DNA of 64,000 nt from Nitrosomonas sp. (GCA_024281995.1 JAMWZW010000004.1:62001-126000), one strand, 5' to 3'. Shown: positions 16,736 to 27,392, numbered from the stretch's first letter. The notes: generated by a model from the sequence alone, not told the origin. Numbers and translations: made by a program.

Positions 16736-18190
16736 TTACATCAAGATTACATCATATTGCTCTTGTGTGTAAGACTCTTCGACCTGCAAGCTGATTGGTT
16801 TTGCAATAAAATCTCCTAATTGAGCCAAACTTTGAGATTCTTCATCGAGAAACAAATCAATGACCTGTTGTGATGCAAGAATTCGAAATTCATTGGCTTC
16901 GAATTGCCTAGATTCTCTGAGTAATTCACGCAAAATATCATAACAAATGGTTTGTGCAGTTCTGATTTCACCTCGCCCTTGGCATGTTGGACATGGCTCA
17001 CACAATACATGCGCAAGGCTTTCCCTGGTTCGTTTACGCGTCATTTCAACTAATCCAAGTGCACTAAACCCATTTACTGTTATACGTGTGCGATCCTGTT
17101 GCAACGCTTTATTAAGTTCTGCTAACACGGCATTTCTATGTTCATCGGAATCCATGTCGATAAAATCGATGATGATAATTCCACCCAGATTGCGTAAGCG
17201 CAATTGCCGCGCTATTACCTGAGCGGCTTCAAGGTTTGTTTTAAAGATCGTATCATCGAAATTGCGCACACCAATAAATCCACCCGTGTTAACGTCCATT
17301 GTTGTTAGTGCTTCGGTTTGATCGATAATTACGTATCCACCGGATTTTAAGTTCACACGTTTAGCTAAAGATTTTTCAATTTCTTCCTCAACACTATATA
17401 AATCAAATAGTGGACGTCCACCAGAGTACAACACAATGCGCTCAGCAATATTAATCATATAATTTTGCGCAAACTTCACAAGCTTCAGGTGATTCTCGCG
17501 TGAATCTACAAAAATCCGTGCGGTATTATCATTAACGAAATCTCGTAATACGCGATGACTCAGGTCCAGGTCTTGATAAAGCAACGTCGGTGCCGCAATA
17601 GTTACAAATTTCTGCTGAATGTCATGCCATAGCTTATGTAGATATTCAAGGTCGGCACGCAAATCGCTCTCATTAGCTTTTTCAGCCATTGTGCGAATGA
17701 TGTATCCACCTTTTTCTTCTAAGGGTATAATTTGTTGCAATTTATCGCGCAATAAGTCGCGCTCAAGATCATCTTCAATGCGCTGAGAAATACCAATATG
17801 AGACTCTTGCGGAAGATAAACTAGCAATCGCCCTGCAAGGCTAATTTGTGTCGATAATCGCGCTCCTTTAGTGCCAATCGCATCTTTAATCACCTGCACC
17901 AGGATGCTATTACCTTCATACAAAAGTTTCTCAATAGGTTTGCTAACATCACTCTGCTGATTTGCATTCCAAATATCGGCCACATGCAGAAAAGCAGCGC
18001 GATCCAAACCAATGTCTACAAAAGCTGATTGCATACCTGGCAAAACCCGACTGACTCGGCCATTGTATATATTTCCAACAATTCCGCGGCCGCTTATTCT
18101 TTCAATATGGAGTTCTTGCGTAATACCTTGCTCTAGTATTGCAACTCTAGTCTCTTGCGGCGTAATATTTATAAGAATTTCGTTATTCAT
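16736..18190 (-). CDS. rng: ribonuclease G
   Basis: An endoribonuclease that matures the 5' end of 16S rRNA and takes part in mRNA decay. An S1-like domain lies near residues 38-125, then the catalytic region with NLGGIIIIDFIDM and DVNTGGFIG. The zinc-link motif CPTCQGRG is present. The 484-residue length without an RNase E-type C-terminal tail indicates RNase G. It sits 46 bases after maf, in the widely conserved order with rlmH, rsfS and nadD. Confidence 0.95.
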   Translation of the reverse strand: MNNEILINITPQETRVAILEQGITQELHIERISGRGIVGNIYNGRVSRVLPGMQSAFVDIGLDRAAFLHVADIWNANQQSDVSKPIEKLLYEGNSILVQVIKDAIGTKGARLSTQISLAGRLLVYLPQESHIGISQRIEDDLERDLLRDKLQQIIPLEEKGGYIIRTMAEKANESDLRADLEYLHKLWHDIQQKFVTIAAPTLLYQDLDLSHRVLRDFVNDNTARIFVDSRENHLKLVKFAQNYMINIAERIVLYSGGRPLFDLYSVEEEIEKSLAKRVNLKSGGYVIIDQTEALTTMDVNTGGFIGVRNFDDTIFKTNLEAAQVIARQLRLRNLGGIIIIDFIDMDSDEHRNAVLAELNKALQQDRTRITVNGFSALGLVEMTRKRTRESLAHVLCEPCPTCQGRGEIRTAQTICYDILRELLRESRQFEANEFRILASQQVIDLFLDEESQSLAQLGDFIAKPISLQVEESYTQEQYDVILM

Positions 18191-18236
18191 GATGTGGTTA
18201 CAGGTCTAACGGAGAATCGAGAGTAATCAATTGTTC

Positions 18237-18860
18237 TCACGGAAACAGCACTATCCCGACTTCTTCTAGTAATTGTGCTGTCTCATACAAGGGTAATCCC
18301 ATTACTCCGCTATAACTACCAGATATTTTTACAATGAAAGCTGCTGCCATCCCTTGAATAGCGTAAGCGCCAGCTTTATCTAAACAATTATTTTGCGTAA
18401 GGTATTTGCGGATTTCCCGTTCACTAATATCTCGGAATTGCACCGTTGATGTTGATAATCTAATTTGTGTCTTATCTCTGATTCCAACTCCAATTGCTGT
18501 TAAAACTTGATGAGATCTTCCTGATAAAGTCTTTAGCATTGTTTCTGCTTGCACAATATCTTTAGGTTTACCTAGAATGCAACCATCGAGAGTAACAATC
18601 GTGTCAGCCACCAGTACTGGCATGGGCTGAAACCTACGTTGCAGTATTCGCTTCCAACCTTCGTTTGCTTTAAATTGAACAATGCGATAAATATAATCTG
18701 TCGGTGTTTCATCAACCAGTGGCTCTTCGTCAACATCAATCGGTCTACCCAGCGTTTCGCGCATCAATAAGAGATTAAATTTCACACCTATTTGTCTTAG
18801 TAATTCCCGCCTCCTTGGGCTTCTCGAAGCAAGATATATTTGATTATCAGAAAGCATCAT
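18237..18860 (-). CDS. maf: Maf family nucleoside triphosphate pyrophosphatase
   Basis: A house-cleaning pyrophosphatase that hydrolyses non-canonical nucleotides such as dTTP/UTP analogues. It begins with the signature LASRSPRRRELLRQIG and carries VADTIVTLDGCILGKP and the C-terminal YSGVMGLPLYET. The length of 207 fits. Maf proteins differ in base preference, which I cannot fix from sequence. Confidence 0.94.
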   Translation of the reverse strand: MMLSDNQIYLASRSPRRRELLRQIGVKFNLLLMRETLGRPIDVDEEPLVDETPTDYIYRIVQFKANEGWKRILQRRFQPMPVLVADTIVTLDGCILGKPKDIVQAETMLKTLSGRSHQVLTAIGVGIRDKTQIRLSTSTVQFRDISEREIRKYLTQNNCLDKAGAYAIQGMAAAFIVKISGSYSGVMGLPLYETAQLLEEVGIVLFP

Positions 18861-18956
18861 AGTAGTAATAAAAGGCGCTAAAAGTTGTATACATTCACTT
18901 GATAATATTATCTCATCCTATGAATCGTAAAAGAGGAGAAGTAATAGAATATTGAC

Positions 18957-19427
18957 TCATGCTCGATGATAAGGATGACCTTTGATGATCGAAACAGCGC
19001 GATAAAGCTGTTCAGCTAGAAGCACACGTACAAGACCATGTGGCAATGTTAATTTTGACAGTGCAATAGTTTCACTTGCAGAATTTTTAATAGTTTCGTG
19101 TAATCCGTCTGCACCACCAATAATAAATGCAATTTTATTACCATCTGTTGTCCATTGTTTTAGAACCTGGGCAAATTTGACTGTTGTCCATTGTTGTCCT
19201 TTTTCATCAAGAACCACGATCCGACACTCTGATGGCAAAGCTGCGCGAATGCGTTGATACTCTGCTAATAATATTTGTTCAGTTTGCCTACCGCTCGCAC
19301 GCTTTTCAGGCTTAATTTCAATCAAGTTGACTATTACTTCGCGCGGTAAGCGCTTAATATATTCAAAATAGCCAATCCTGATCCAATCAGGCATTTTATT
19401 CCCGACTGCAAGTACAAGAAATTTCAT
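18957..19427 (-). CDS. rlmH: 23S rRNA (pseudouridine1915-N3)-methyltransferase
   Basis: A small SPOUT methyltransferase that modifies pseudouridine 1915 in 23S rRNA. It has the SAM-knot segments FIIGGADGL and [20 protein letters not shown] and ends in KGHPYHRA, as in nearly all RlmH proteins. At 156 residues it is of standard size. It lies between maf and rsfS. Confidence 0.96.
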   Translation of the reverse strand: MKFLVLAVGNKMPDWIRIGYFEYIKRLPREVIVNLIEIKPEKRASGRQTEQILLAEYQRIRAALPSECRIVVLDEKGQQWTTVKFAQVLKQWTTDGNKIAFIIGGADGLHETIKNSASETIALSKLTLPHGLVRVLLAEQLYRAVSIIKGHPYHRA

Positions 19428-19468
19428 AGATAAGCAGCTTTAATACCCTGCTTTCTAGATCCGCTGCT

Positions 19469-19789
19469 TTACCGAGACCATAAAGCTTTCAGATTATAGT
19501 ATTCTCGTGCAATGGGTAACATGATATGTACTATCACATTGCCTAAATCTACAAGAAGCCATTCTCCAGTTTGTTCTCCTTCCACGCTATACACTTTTCC
19601 CCCAGCAGCCTTTACCTTTTCTTGTACATTGTTTGCCAACGATTTTGTTTGACGCGTAGAATCTGCGCTCGCAATAATGATGTATTCAAACATCGAAGTT
19701 ATTTTTGCAACATTAATGACATCGATATCGTAAGCTTTAATTTCCTCCAATGCATCGGTGATAACAGTAACGAGTTCTTCAGAATTCAT
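19469..19789 (-). CDS. rsfS: ribosome silencing factor RsfS
   Basis: Binds ribosomal protein L14 and blocks subunit joining in stationary phase or starvation. It shows the family features AYDIDVINV, FEYIIIASADSTRQTKSLA and GEQTGEWLLVDLGNVIVHI. The length of 106 is typical. Its start overlaps the nadD stop by 4 bases, so the two are translationally coupled. Confidence 0.95.
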   Translation of the reverse strand: MNSEELVTVITDALEEIKAYDIDVINVAKITSMFEYIIIASADSTRQTKSLANNVQEKVKAAGGKVYSVEGEQTGEWLLVDLGNVIVHIMLPIAREYYNLKALWSR

Positions 19790-20469
19790 AGGGTTTTAGT
19801 TTTAGTATATAGACAATTGGATTTAATATAATCAGAAACACCATCGGGAAGCAGATAACGTATGCTTTTACCCTGACTTATCAATGATCGAATATGTGAA
19901 GCGGAGATATCCAGCAATGATGTTTGAGCAAGATAGATAAAACCGCTAGATTGTAATACGAGATCATCAGCATTAGAAACACGGCGTAAAGCAAGTTCTT
20001 TTTGTATATCAGTTGGTAGAACGGGATTTTCGTTCAGCGACATATACCCTGGACGGGTAACTATAATTAAATGGCATAAATTAAACAGCTCACGCCATTC
20101 GCGCCATTGATTTATCTTGATAAATGCGTCTATTCCTAAAATAAAGCACAGCGCAATATTTTCATTGTATTCATTTTTGTATTCACGCAACGAATACACT
20201 GTTGTACTAATACCTGAGCGATTTATTTCTCGTTCATCCAGTGAAAACATGAGGTTGCCCTGGATTGCCAAACGTATCATGGCAGCACGGCGTTTTCTTG
20301 ATGCAACAGGAGCAGTACGTAGTCGCGGAGTACCCGAAGGAACAAAAATAATTTGCTTCAATCTCGGGATATCAAGCAATTCTTCAGCAATACGTAGGTG
20401 ACCGTAGTGGATAGGATCAAATGTCCCCCCATAAATACCTATCAAGGAAAGTTTATGAATAGCTGCCAC
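19786..20469 (-). CDS. nadD: nicotinate-nucleotide adenylyltransferase
   Basis: Converts nicotinate mononucleotide to deamido-NAD in NAD synthesis. The nucleotidyltransferase signatures are GIYGGTFDPIHYGHL (with the HxGH motif) and, near the end, ISASHIRSLISQGKSIRYL (the ISxxxIR motif). The length of 227 is normal. It is the first gene of the nadD-rsfS-rlmH-maf-rng run. Confidence 0.96.
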   Translation of the reverse strand: MAAIHKLSLIGIYGGTFDPIHYGHLRIAEELLDIPRLKQIIFVPSGTPRLRTAPVASRKRRAAMIRLAIQGNLMFSLDEREINRSGISTTVYSLREYKNEYNENIALCFILGIDAFIKINQWREWRELFNLCHLIIVTRPGYMSLNENPVLPTDIQKELALRRVSNADDLVLQSSGFIYLAQTSLLDISASHIRSLISQGKSIRYLLPDGVSDYIKSNCLYTKTKTL

Positions 20470-20499
20470 CTATGATGCTATAAGAATCAATCAATTGCA

Positions 20500-21831
20500 T
20501 CATAACAAAGCCAGGCGCATATCCGTTAACACCTCAGATAAATGTGTTGTAAAACGTGCCGCGGTTGCACCATCAATCACGCGATGATCATAAGAAAGCG
20601 ACAGAGGAAGCATCAACCTTGGAATAAATTGATTGTCACGATATACCGGCTTAATCGTAGCTTTTGATACTCCTAAAATAGCAACTTCAGGCGCATTGAT
20701 AATCGGGGTAAATGCAGTACCACCGATTCCACCGAGGCTAGAAATGGTGATGCATGCGCCTTGCATATCAGTGGGTTTTAATTTACTTTCTCGTGCCAAT
20801 GCAGATAATTTAGATAATTCCTCGGCGATTGCTATGATGCCTTTCTGGTCGACATCCTTAATGACTGGAACTACCAGTCCTTGCGGCGTGTCAACGGCAA
20901 AACCGATATGATAATAATGCTTGATAATCAGATTGACTTCACCGTCAGCGTTATTGTCGAGTGAAGCATTAAACTGCGGAAATTTTTTCAAAGGTGCGAT
21001 TAGCGCTTTCATCAAAAAAGCCAATAATGTCAATTTGATGTTATTTTTTAGGGTACTTTCATTAGATTCTTTGCGTAACTCTTCCAAATCAGTAATGTCA
21101 GCTTCGGCAAACTGAGTCACATGGGGGATCATTACCCAATTTCGATGCAAATTGGCACCGGAAATTTGCTGGATGCGTGTCAGCGGCTTTAACTCAATCG
21201 AACCGAATTTAGCGAAATTGACCTGTGGCCAAGGTAATACATTAAGTCCTGATCCCAACGTATCACTACGAGGCCTTGATAATTGACTCTTAACATAAGC
21301 TTGAACATCTTCTTTGAGAATGCGGTGCTTAGGACCACTGCCTGTGATCAAATCAAGATTTACACCCAATTCCCGCGCAAAACGGCGAATTGATGGGCTG
21401 GCATGCGCTTTGGAAGAAACATCTTTCACTGGCGCATTTTGCTGCACAACTTGCGCTTGCTGGGAAGCTGTTTGCTTAATTTCAACTTTTGATGAAGAGT
21501 TAAGGGCTTCCGGAGCCGATTTTTGCTCAGTGGTTTGTGTAGGAGTTTTCGCAACGACACTGTCTGAAATTTCGATAGTCAGAATCACCGAGCCTTCCGA
21601 TACCTTGTCACCGATTTTTGCAAATATTTCCTTGATCACTCCCGTATAGGGCGATGGAACTTCAATAGTCGCCTTATCGGATTCCAGCGTAACCAATGAA
21701 TCTTCAGCGTTAACGGTACTGCCCACTGTTACCAGTATTTCGATTACTGGAACATCTTTAAAGTCACCAATGTCAGGAATGAGTACTTTCTTTAATTCAG
21801 CCACAGATTTTTCCTTAAATTGCTTCGACAC
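20500..21831 (-). CDS. aceF: pyruvate dehydrogenase E2, dihydrolipoyl acetyltransferase
   Basis: The acetyltransferase core of pyruvate dehydrogenase. It has a single N-terminal lipoyl domain with the lipoylated Lys53 (ESDKATIEV), a Gln/Ala-rich flexible linker, a peripheral-subunit-binding domain (SPSIRRFARELGVNL), and the catalytic domain ending with YDHRVIDGA (His416). One lipoyl domain instead of the three of E. coli explains the 443-residue length. It lies 62 bases after aceE. E3 is not in the window. Confidence 0.95.
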   Translation of the reverse strand: MSKQFKEKSVAELKKVLIPDIGDFKDVPVIEILVTVGSTVNAEDSLVTLESDKATIEVPSPYTGVIKEIFAKIGDKVSEGSVILTIEISDSVVAKTPTQTTEQKSAPEALNSSSKVEIKQTASQQAQVVQQNAPVKDVSSKAHASPSIRRFARELGVNLDLITGSGPKHRILKEDVQAYVKSQLSRPRSDTLGSGLNVLPWPQVNFAKFGSIELKPLTRIQQISGANLHRNWVMIPHVTQFAEADITDLEELRKESNESTLKNNIKLTLLAFLMKALIAPLKKFPQFNASLDNNADGEVNLIIKHYYHIGFAVDTPQGLVVPVIKDVDQKGIIAIAEELSKLSALARESKLKPTDMQGACITISSLGGIGGTAFTPIINAPEVAILGVSKATIKPVYRDNQFIPRLMLPLSLSYDHRVIDGATAARFTTHLSEVLTDMRLALL

Positions 21832-21893
21832 AAGGAAGCAATAATGCCGTTATTTTACTTAAGCAATCAATGCTCATTTTGCATCGCTCTGAC

Positions 21894-24554
21894 TTAGCTA
21901 GTCGCTGGATTGTTTTTTTCCGGATCAATATTGTAGTTTTGCAGTGCTTGAGCAACTTGTTGATTAGAGATTTTACCTTCTTCCGATAACGCCTTAAGCG
22001 CAGCAACGACAATATAAAACCGATCCACTTCAAAGAAATGCCGCAATTTTTCGCGTGTATCGGAACGTCCAAAACCATCCGTTCCTAAAACACGATATTT
22101 TGCCGGTATGAATTCACGAATCTGATCAGCATAAATTTTCATATAATCGGTTGCTGCAATCACAGGTCCTTGTCGTTCTTTAAGACAACTCTCCACATGC
22201 GAAACTTTCGCTGGTTGATCGGGATGCAACATATTCCAACGCGATATGGTCAAGGCTTCACGCCGTAATTCATTAAAACTGGTTACGCCCCAGATATCGG
22301 CATTTACGTTATATTCCTTTTTAAGGATCGCGGCTGCAGCAATTACTTCGCGCATAATAGTACCGGCACCAAGCAACTGAACGTGCAGCTCATCAGTACC
22401 TTTGCTTGTTTCACTGAACAAGTACATGCCTTTTAAGATGTCTTTTTCGGCTCCGGCTGGCATTTCAGGATGCGTGTAGTTTTCATTCATTACTGTGATG
22501 TAATAATAAACATCCTCTTGCTCCTGATACATGCGACGCAATCCATCTTGAACAATGACAGCGAGTTCATAGGCAAACGCCGGATCATACGATACACAAT
22601 TGGGAATCGTAGACGCAGCAATATGGCTATGCCCATCTTCATGCTGAAGTCCTTCGCCATTTAATGTCGTGCGCCCTGCGGTACCCCCCAATAAAAAACC
22701 ACGGCAACGCATGTCTCCGGCCGCCCATGCTAAATCGCCAACGCGCTGAAAACCAAACATCGAATAGAATATAAAAAATGGAATCATTTGAATCCCATGT
22801 GTACTATATGAAGTCGCCGCGGCAATCCAAGATGACATTGCGCCCGCTTCACAAATACCTTCCTGTAAAATCTGCCCATGCTTGTCTTCTTTGTAATACA
22901 TCAATTGATCAGCATCCTGCGGTGTATACAATTGTCCCACCGATGACCAAATGCCTAATTGCCGGAACATACCTTCCATGCCAAAGGTGCGCGACTCATC
23001 AGCGACTATTGGTACAATATGTTTACCAATTCGCTTGTCTTTTGTCAGGATATTGAGGATGCGAACAAAAGCCATCGTTGTTGACGATTCGCGCCCCTCG
23101 CCACTGGCTTTCAGCAATGAATCAAATGCTGATAATGGCGGCACCTGTAAAGCTTCTGCCTTGGTTTTACGGCGATGAAATATGCCGCCCAGTGTCTTTC
23201 GCCGTTCTTGCATATAAATGAACTCGGGGGAATCTTTAGCAAATGTTAGATAAGGAATTTCATCGATTTTGTCATCCGCTATCTCCAGACCAAAGCGATT
23301 ACGGAAAGCTTTTAACGAAGTAGTTCCCATTTTTTTCTGCTGATGAGTAATATTTTGCGCTTCACCCGCTTCACCCATGCCATAACCTTTAATGGTTTTG
23401 GCCAAAATTACTGTCGGCTGTCCGGTGTGTTTTACCGCCGCTGCATAAGCTGCATAGACTTTATAAGGATCATGCCCTCCCCGGTTTAATCGCCAGATAT
23501 CGTCATCGGACATATTGGCAACCATTTCCAGCAACTCCGGATATTTACCAAAAAAGTGCTCGCGTACATACGCACCGTCTCTCGCCTTAAAATTCTGGTA
23601 TTCACCATCGACGCATTCCATCATGCGTTTTTGCAATAACCCTTTGGTATCCTTGGCTAATAGCGGATCCCAATAGGAGCCCCAAATTACTTTGATGACA
23701 TTCCAGCCAGCTCCCCGAAAAGCGCCTTCCAATTCCTGGATAATTTTTCCATTTCCTCGCACCGGTCCATCCAATCGTTGCAGATTGCAATTAACGACAA
23801 AAATCAAATTATCCAGATTTTCGCGGGATGCCAATGAAATAGATCCCATTGATTCCGGTTCATCCATCTCACCATCGCCCATGAAAGCCCAGATCTTACG
23901 GCCATTGTTATTAACCAGTCCGCGGCTGCCCAAATACTTCATGAACCGCGCCTGATAAATAGCCATCAATGGCCCCAAGCCCATAGAGACAGTTGGAAAT
24001 TGCCAGAAAGTAGGCATTAACCAGGGGTGTGGATAAGAAGATAAGCCGTTGCCCTTCGCTTCCTGACGAAAATTATCCAATTGTTCCTGACTTAGTTCCT
24101 CAGCCAAAAATGCATATGCATAAACTCCCGGGGAAGAATGTCCTTGTGTATACACCAAATCTCCGCCATGTGTTTCACACGGTGCATGCCAAAAATGGTT
24201 ATAACCAACGTCATAGAGCGTTGCCGCCGATGCAAAACTGGCAATATGACCACCCACATTGGTTTTTTTGTTGGCACGCAATACCATTGCCATTGCATTC
24301 CAGCGTACATATGAGCGAATACGATGCTCGATTGCATTGTTACCGGGTGAACGTTCTTCCTTACCTGTAGGAATAGTATTGATGTAGGCTGTAGTGGCAC
24401 TGTAGGGCAGATAAGCACCCGAACGGCGTGCTTTCTCAATCAATTTCTCTAGCAAAAAGTGTGCACGCTCTGCGCCAACATTTGCGATGACTGAATCTAA
24501 CGCATCCAGCCATTCTTGTGTTTCTTGCGGATCGCTATCAGGTTGCAAGTCCAT
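21894..24554 (-). CDS. aceE: pyruvate dehydrogenase E1 component, homodimeric type
   Basis: The thiamine-diphosphate-dependent decarboxylase that feeds acetyl groups to AceF. The 886-residue length matches the homodimeric E1 of gram-negative bacteria. Recognisable parts are GGHIASFASAATLYDVGYNH, the ThDP/Mg loop GDGEMDEPES..NLDNLIFVVNCN, and GEGLQHEDGHSH. The C-terminal transketolase-like domain ends in RFYIVVAALKAL. Head gene of aceE-aceF. Confidence 0.97.
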   Translation of the reverse strand: MDLQPDSDPQETQEWLDALDSVIANVGAERAHFLLEKLIEKARRSGAYLPYSATTAYINTIPTGKEERSPGNNAIEHRIRSYVRWNAMAMVLRANKKTNVGGHIASFASAATLYDVGYNHFWHAPCETHGGDLVYTQGHSSPGVYAYAFLAEELSQEQLDNFRQEAKGNGLSSYPHPWLMPTFWQFPTVSMGLGPLMAIYQARFMKYLGSRGLVNNNGRKIWAFMGDGEMDEPESMGSISLASRENLDNLIFVVNCNLQRLDGPVRGNGKIIQELEGAFRGAGWNVIKVIWGSYWDPLLAKDTKGLLQKRMMECVDGEYQNFKARDGAYVREHFFGKYPELLEMVANMSDDDIWRLNRGGHDPYKVYAAYAAAVKHTGQPTVILAKTIKGYGMGEAGEAQNITHQQKKMGTTSLKAFRNRFGLEIADDKIDEIPYLTFAKDSPEFIYMQERRKTLGGIFHRRKTKAEALQVPPLSAFDSLLKASGEGRESSTTMAFVRILNILTKDKRIGKHIVPIVADESRTFGMEGMFRQLGIWSSVGQLYTPQDADQLMYYKEDKHGQILQEGICEAGAMSSWIAAATSYSTHGIQMIPFFIFYSMFGFQRVGDLAWAAGDMRCRGFLLGGTAGRTTLNGEGLQHEDGHSHIAASTIPNCVSYDPAFAYELAVIVQDGLRRMYQEQEDVYYYITVMNENYTHPEMPAGAEKDILKGMYLFSETSKGTDELHVQLLGAGTIMREVIAAAAILKKEYNVNADIWGVTSFNELRREALTISRWNMLHPDQPAKVSHVESCLKERQGPVIAATDYMKIYADQIREFIPAKYRVLGTDGFGRSDTREKLRHFFEVDRFYIVVAALKALSEEGKISNQQVAQALQNYNIDPEKNNPATS

Positions 24555-24577
24555 ATTCGAATCAGGTTCGTGTACAA

Positions 24578-25453
24578 TTAATTTGTAGCTACCATTCTAT
24601 TATCGGCGTGCGCACGTTCTGCCGCTAGAATGGTATTACACAATAACATGGTAATAGTCATCGGCCCTACGCCTCCAGGTACTGGGGTGATATAACCAGC
24701 AACAGTTTTAACTGCTTCATAATCGACATCGCCGCACAGTTTTCCATTCGTTAATCGATTAATACCTATGTCGATGACAACAGCACCCGGTTTGATCATC
24801 TCAGCGGTAATCATGCGTGCCTTTCCAGTCGCTACAACTAGAATATCAGCATTTTTTGTAAATTGCGCTAAATCAAGTGTTTTAGAAGTACAAATAGTAA
24901 CAGTGGCACCTTGTTCTAAGAACATAAATGCCATAGGTTTACCGACTATATTGCTTCTTCCAACCACGACGACATGCTGACCTTCAATCGGAACATGATG
25001 CCTTATCAGCATCGTCATTACACCGTAAGGTGTGCAAGGTAAAAATACAGCATTCCCGGTAACCAGCGCACCGACATTATAGAAATGAAAACCATCGACA
25101 TCTTTTTCAATGGCAATGGAAGTAATAATCCGATTACTCTCAAAGTGCGCAGGCAACGGCAATTGAACGAGAATGCCATGAATATGCGGATTTTCATTAA
25201 GTGATTGAATACAATTTAATACTTCGGACTGTTCAACATCTGCTGGGAAACTATGCACTTCAGAATAAATACCAATTTCTGTGCAAGCTTTGACTTTATT
25301 TTTGACATAAATACTTGATGCCGGATTATCGCCAATAATAATTACCGCTAACCCTGGTGGAATACCTAAATGGACCAGCCTATCAGCACGCAATTTCCAT
25401 TCCGCACGCACCAATCGAGCTATTTCTATGCCATTAATTATCTGAGCATTCAT
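24578..25453 (-). CDS. folD: methylenetetrahydrofolate dehydrogenase / methenyltetrahydrofolate cyclohydrolase
   Basis: A bifunctional enzyme interconverting 5,10-methylene- and 10-formyl-tetrahydrofolate. It has the catalytic YVKNKVKAC segment, ILVQLPLP, the NADP-binding VVGRSNIVGKP and the signature TPVPGGVGPMT. The length of 291 is usual. It lies 24 bases upstream of aceE on the same strand. Its folate product also feeds MetF, encoded nearby. Confidence 0.95.
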   Translation of the reverse strand: MNAQIINGIEIARLVRAEWKLRADRLVHLGIPPGLAVIIIGDNPASSIYVKNKVKACTEIGIYSEVHSFPADVEQSEVLNCIQSLNENPHIHGILVQLPLPAHFESNRIITSIAIEKDVDGFHFYNVGALVTGNAVFLPCTPYGVMTMLIRHHVPIEGQHVVVVGRSNIVGKPMAFMFLEQGATVTICTSKTLDLAQFTKNADILVVATGKARMITAEMIKPGAVVIDIGINRLTNGKLCGDVDYEAVKTVAGYITPVPGGVGPMTITMLLCNTILAAERAHADNRMVATN

Positions 25454-25538
25454 TTTGCGTGAATTGCCAATATAACCAATTTATCCATGTTTATCTTATT
25501 ATTGAAAAGTATCACTCGCTTGTTAGAACGTATCATTA

Positions 25539-26228
25539 TTAACTGACTTTATTAGCTTTCTTGATTTTTGTGCGATACATAAAGATACCGACTAAAAATA
25601 CCGGTATCACAAAAATTGCCGCTGCAATAAGTCCGGCAGCTAAAATTGCTATCGTACTGTTTCCAGGCATAAATAAAGTAACAAACCAAATTACTGCAAA
25701 AGCGATAAATAAACCACCATATAACATGATTTTTCTACCACGATCATACAGCCGCCAGAAAGCTCCAGAAACTTGCATATCATTAATATAATGATCGAAT
25801 ACTTCTACCAAACTATTATCATTTGGTTCTGATTCATAACCAATAACTACAGCCAAAGCATTATGATCATCTTCAAGCTTAGACATTTTCCTTAAAAAAT
25901 TGATGCGCTTAATCGCTTTCTGTTTTTGCATACCATCTTGTACAAGCATGGTTTTCATAGCTGTAAAAGCTAATTCATTTGCAGCGTCTTTACTTCCCAG
26001 GTTCTCAGCACATTTCCACATGACGCCCAATAAGTAAAGTTGGATGGTTAAATTCTGAAATTCAGGAGCAAAATCATAGTCTTTTGTTTTAATAAGTTCT
26101 AACTGTGTAGCTTTAACTTCTCTGGCATGTGCAATGCAAGCATTCATTATTGAAATATCGGGAGTATTTGTCACAGTATCACGCGCTTCTGTAACAGATT
26201 TTTTTAATTCAGAATCATTTTCTTTCAT
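25539..26228 (-). CDS. hypothetical two-helix membrane protein, 229 aa
   Basis: The first ~165 residues are soluble, acidic and helical. Two adjacent membrane helices follow at about 168-188 and 193-217, with a short basic tail (RTKIKKANKVS). A tail-anchored cytoplasmic domain is the simplest topology. I do not recognise the family. It stands alone between metF and folD with gaps of ~85 and ~150 bases. Confidence 0.6.
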   Translation of the reverse strand: MKENDSELKKSVTEARDTVTNTPDISIMNACIAHAREVKATQLELIKTKDYDFAPEFQNLTIQLYLLGVMWKCAENLGSKDAANELAFTAMKTMLVQDGMQKQKAIKRINFLRKMSKLEDDHNALAVVIGYESEPNDNSLVEVFDHYINDMQVSGAFWRLYDRGRKIMLYGGLFIAFAVIWFVTLFMPGNSTIAILAAGLIAAAIFVIPVFLVGIFMYRTKIKKANKVS

Positions 26229-26380
26229 TAAGAAACCTCACATTTTTATTTTAATCATCCTATGAGTCTCAATTATATACCTCCTCTAAAAATCAATAGA
26301 GCAAGTACTTACAATTTTCCTATTAAATGAAATTAATCAATCGATATTTTCTTTCGAAATTATGAGAATAGTAGATTGAG

Positions 26381-27274
26381 TTAATCCACGTTAGTATGAA
26401 AATTATTCAGGCGCTGCCAAATAATTGAAGTTAAGTGAGCTGAGTTTAATGTATAAAAATGCAACCCAGGAGCACCTGCTTTGAGTAATTTCTCACACAA
26501 ATCAGTGACGATATCTAAACCAAAAGCTTGTATTGATGCAGTATCATCACCATATCCTTCGAGTTTTCTCCGAATCCAACGAGGAATTTCAGCACCGCAT
26601 GTATCTGAAAATCTAACAAGTTGCGAGAATTTATTTATCGGCATAATTCCGGGAACAATTGGAATATCCAACCCAGCCGATTCGCATAATTCAATAAAAT
26701 GATAATACGCATCTGCGTTATAAAAATATTGCGTAATAGCTGAATTGGCGCCAGCATCTATTTTGCATTTAAAATTTTCAAAATCGAATTGCGCAGATCG
26801 AGCTTGCGGATGATATTCTGGATAAGCTGCGACATCAATATGAAAAGCAGTTCCGAATTCTTGCCGAATAAAAGAAACTAACTCACTGGCATAACGAAAC
26901 TCCCCAGTTTGTGCCATACCCGAAGGCAAGTCGCCGCGTAATGCAACAATGTGCCGAATACCAACCTGAAAATATTTATCCAGTATGGTGCGAATATTCT
27001 GTTGTGTTGAACCAATACAAGATAAGTGAGGTGCTACATTATATCCCTCTGCTTGAATTTCCAGAACGGTTTCAAGCGTTCGTTCACGTGTTGAGCCGCC
27101 CGCCCCAAAAGTCACCGAAAAAAATTTAGGCTTATATTGAGAAAGTTCCTTGCGGGTCAATCGTAGTTTTTCAATGCCTTGTGGAGTTTGAGGAGGAAAA
27201 AGCTCAAAACTAAAAGTAGGAGAGAATTTTTTTTGTGATTTCATCTTCTCAAGCTCATTAATTGCTATGATCAT
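26381..27274 (-). CDS. metF: 5,10-methylenetetrahydrofolate reductase
   Basis: A flavin-dependent reductase that makes 5-methyl-tetrahydrofolate for methionine synthesis. The TIM-barrel family features FSFELFPPQTPQG, FSVTFGAGGSTRERT, HIVALRGDLP and ITQYFYNADAYYHF are present. Length is 297. A second in-frame ATG ten codons on (27244) aligns better with the usual MetF start, so the true protein may be 287 residues. Neither ATG has a strong ribosome site. It follows ahcY by ~120 bases, the common ahcY-metF order under SAH control. Confidence 0.95.
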   Translation of the reverse strand: MIIAINELEKMKSQKKFSPTFSFELFPPQTPQGIEKLRLTRKELSQYKPKFFSVTFGAGGSTRERTLETVLEIQAEGYNVAPHLSCIGSTQQNIRTILDKYFQVGIRHIVALRGDLPSGMAQTGEFRYASELVSFIRQEFGTAFHIDVAAYPEYHPQARSAQFDFENFKCKIDAGANSAITQYFYNADAYYHFIELCESAGLDIPIVPGIMPINKFSQLVRFSDTCGAEIPRWIRRKLEGYGDDTASIQAFGLDIVTDLCEKLLKAGAPGLHFYTLNSAHLTSIIWQRLNNFHTNVD

Positions 27275-27392
27275 TTTGATCAGTATCTCTCTACTTATGA
27301 CTCGAATACGGTGTCACAAGATATAAATGAGAGGAGCCATTGAACTCTCATGAATTCAACGAAACCTCCCATTAAGACCGAGAAAAAGTTAA

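Noticed and set aside
22778..23178. Plus-strand frames inside aceE
   Set aside because: They are reverse-strand shadows of a well-conserved gene.
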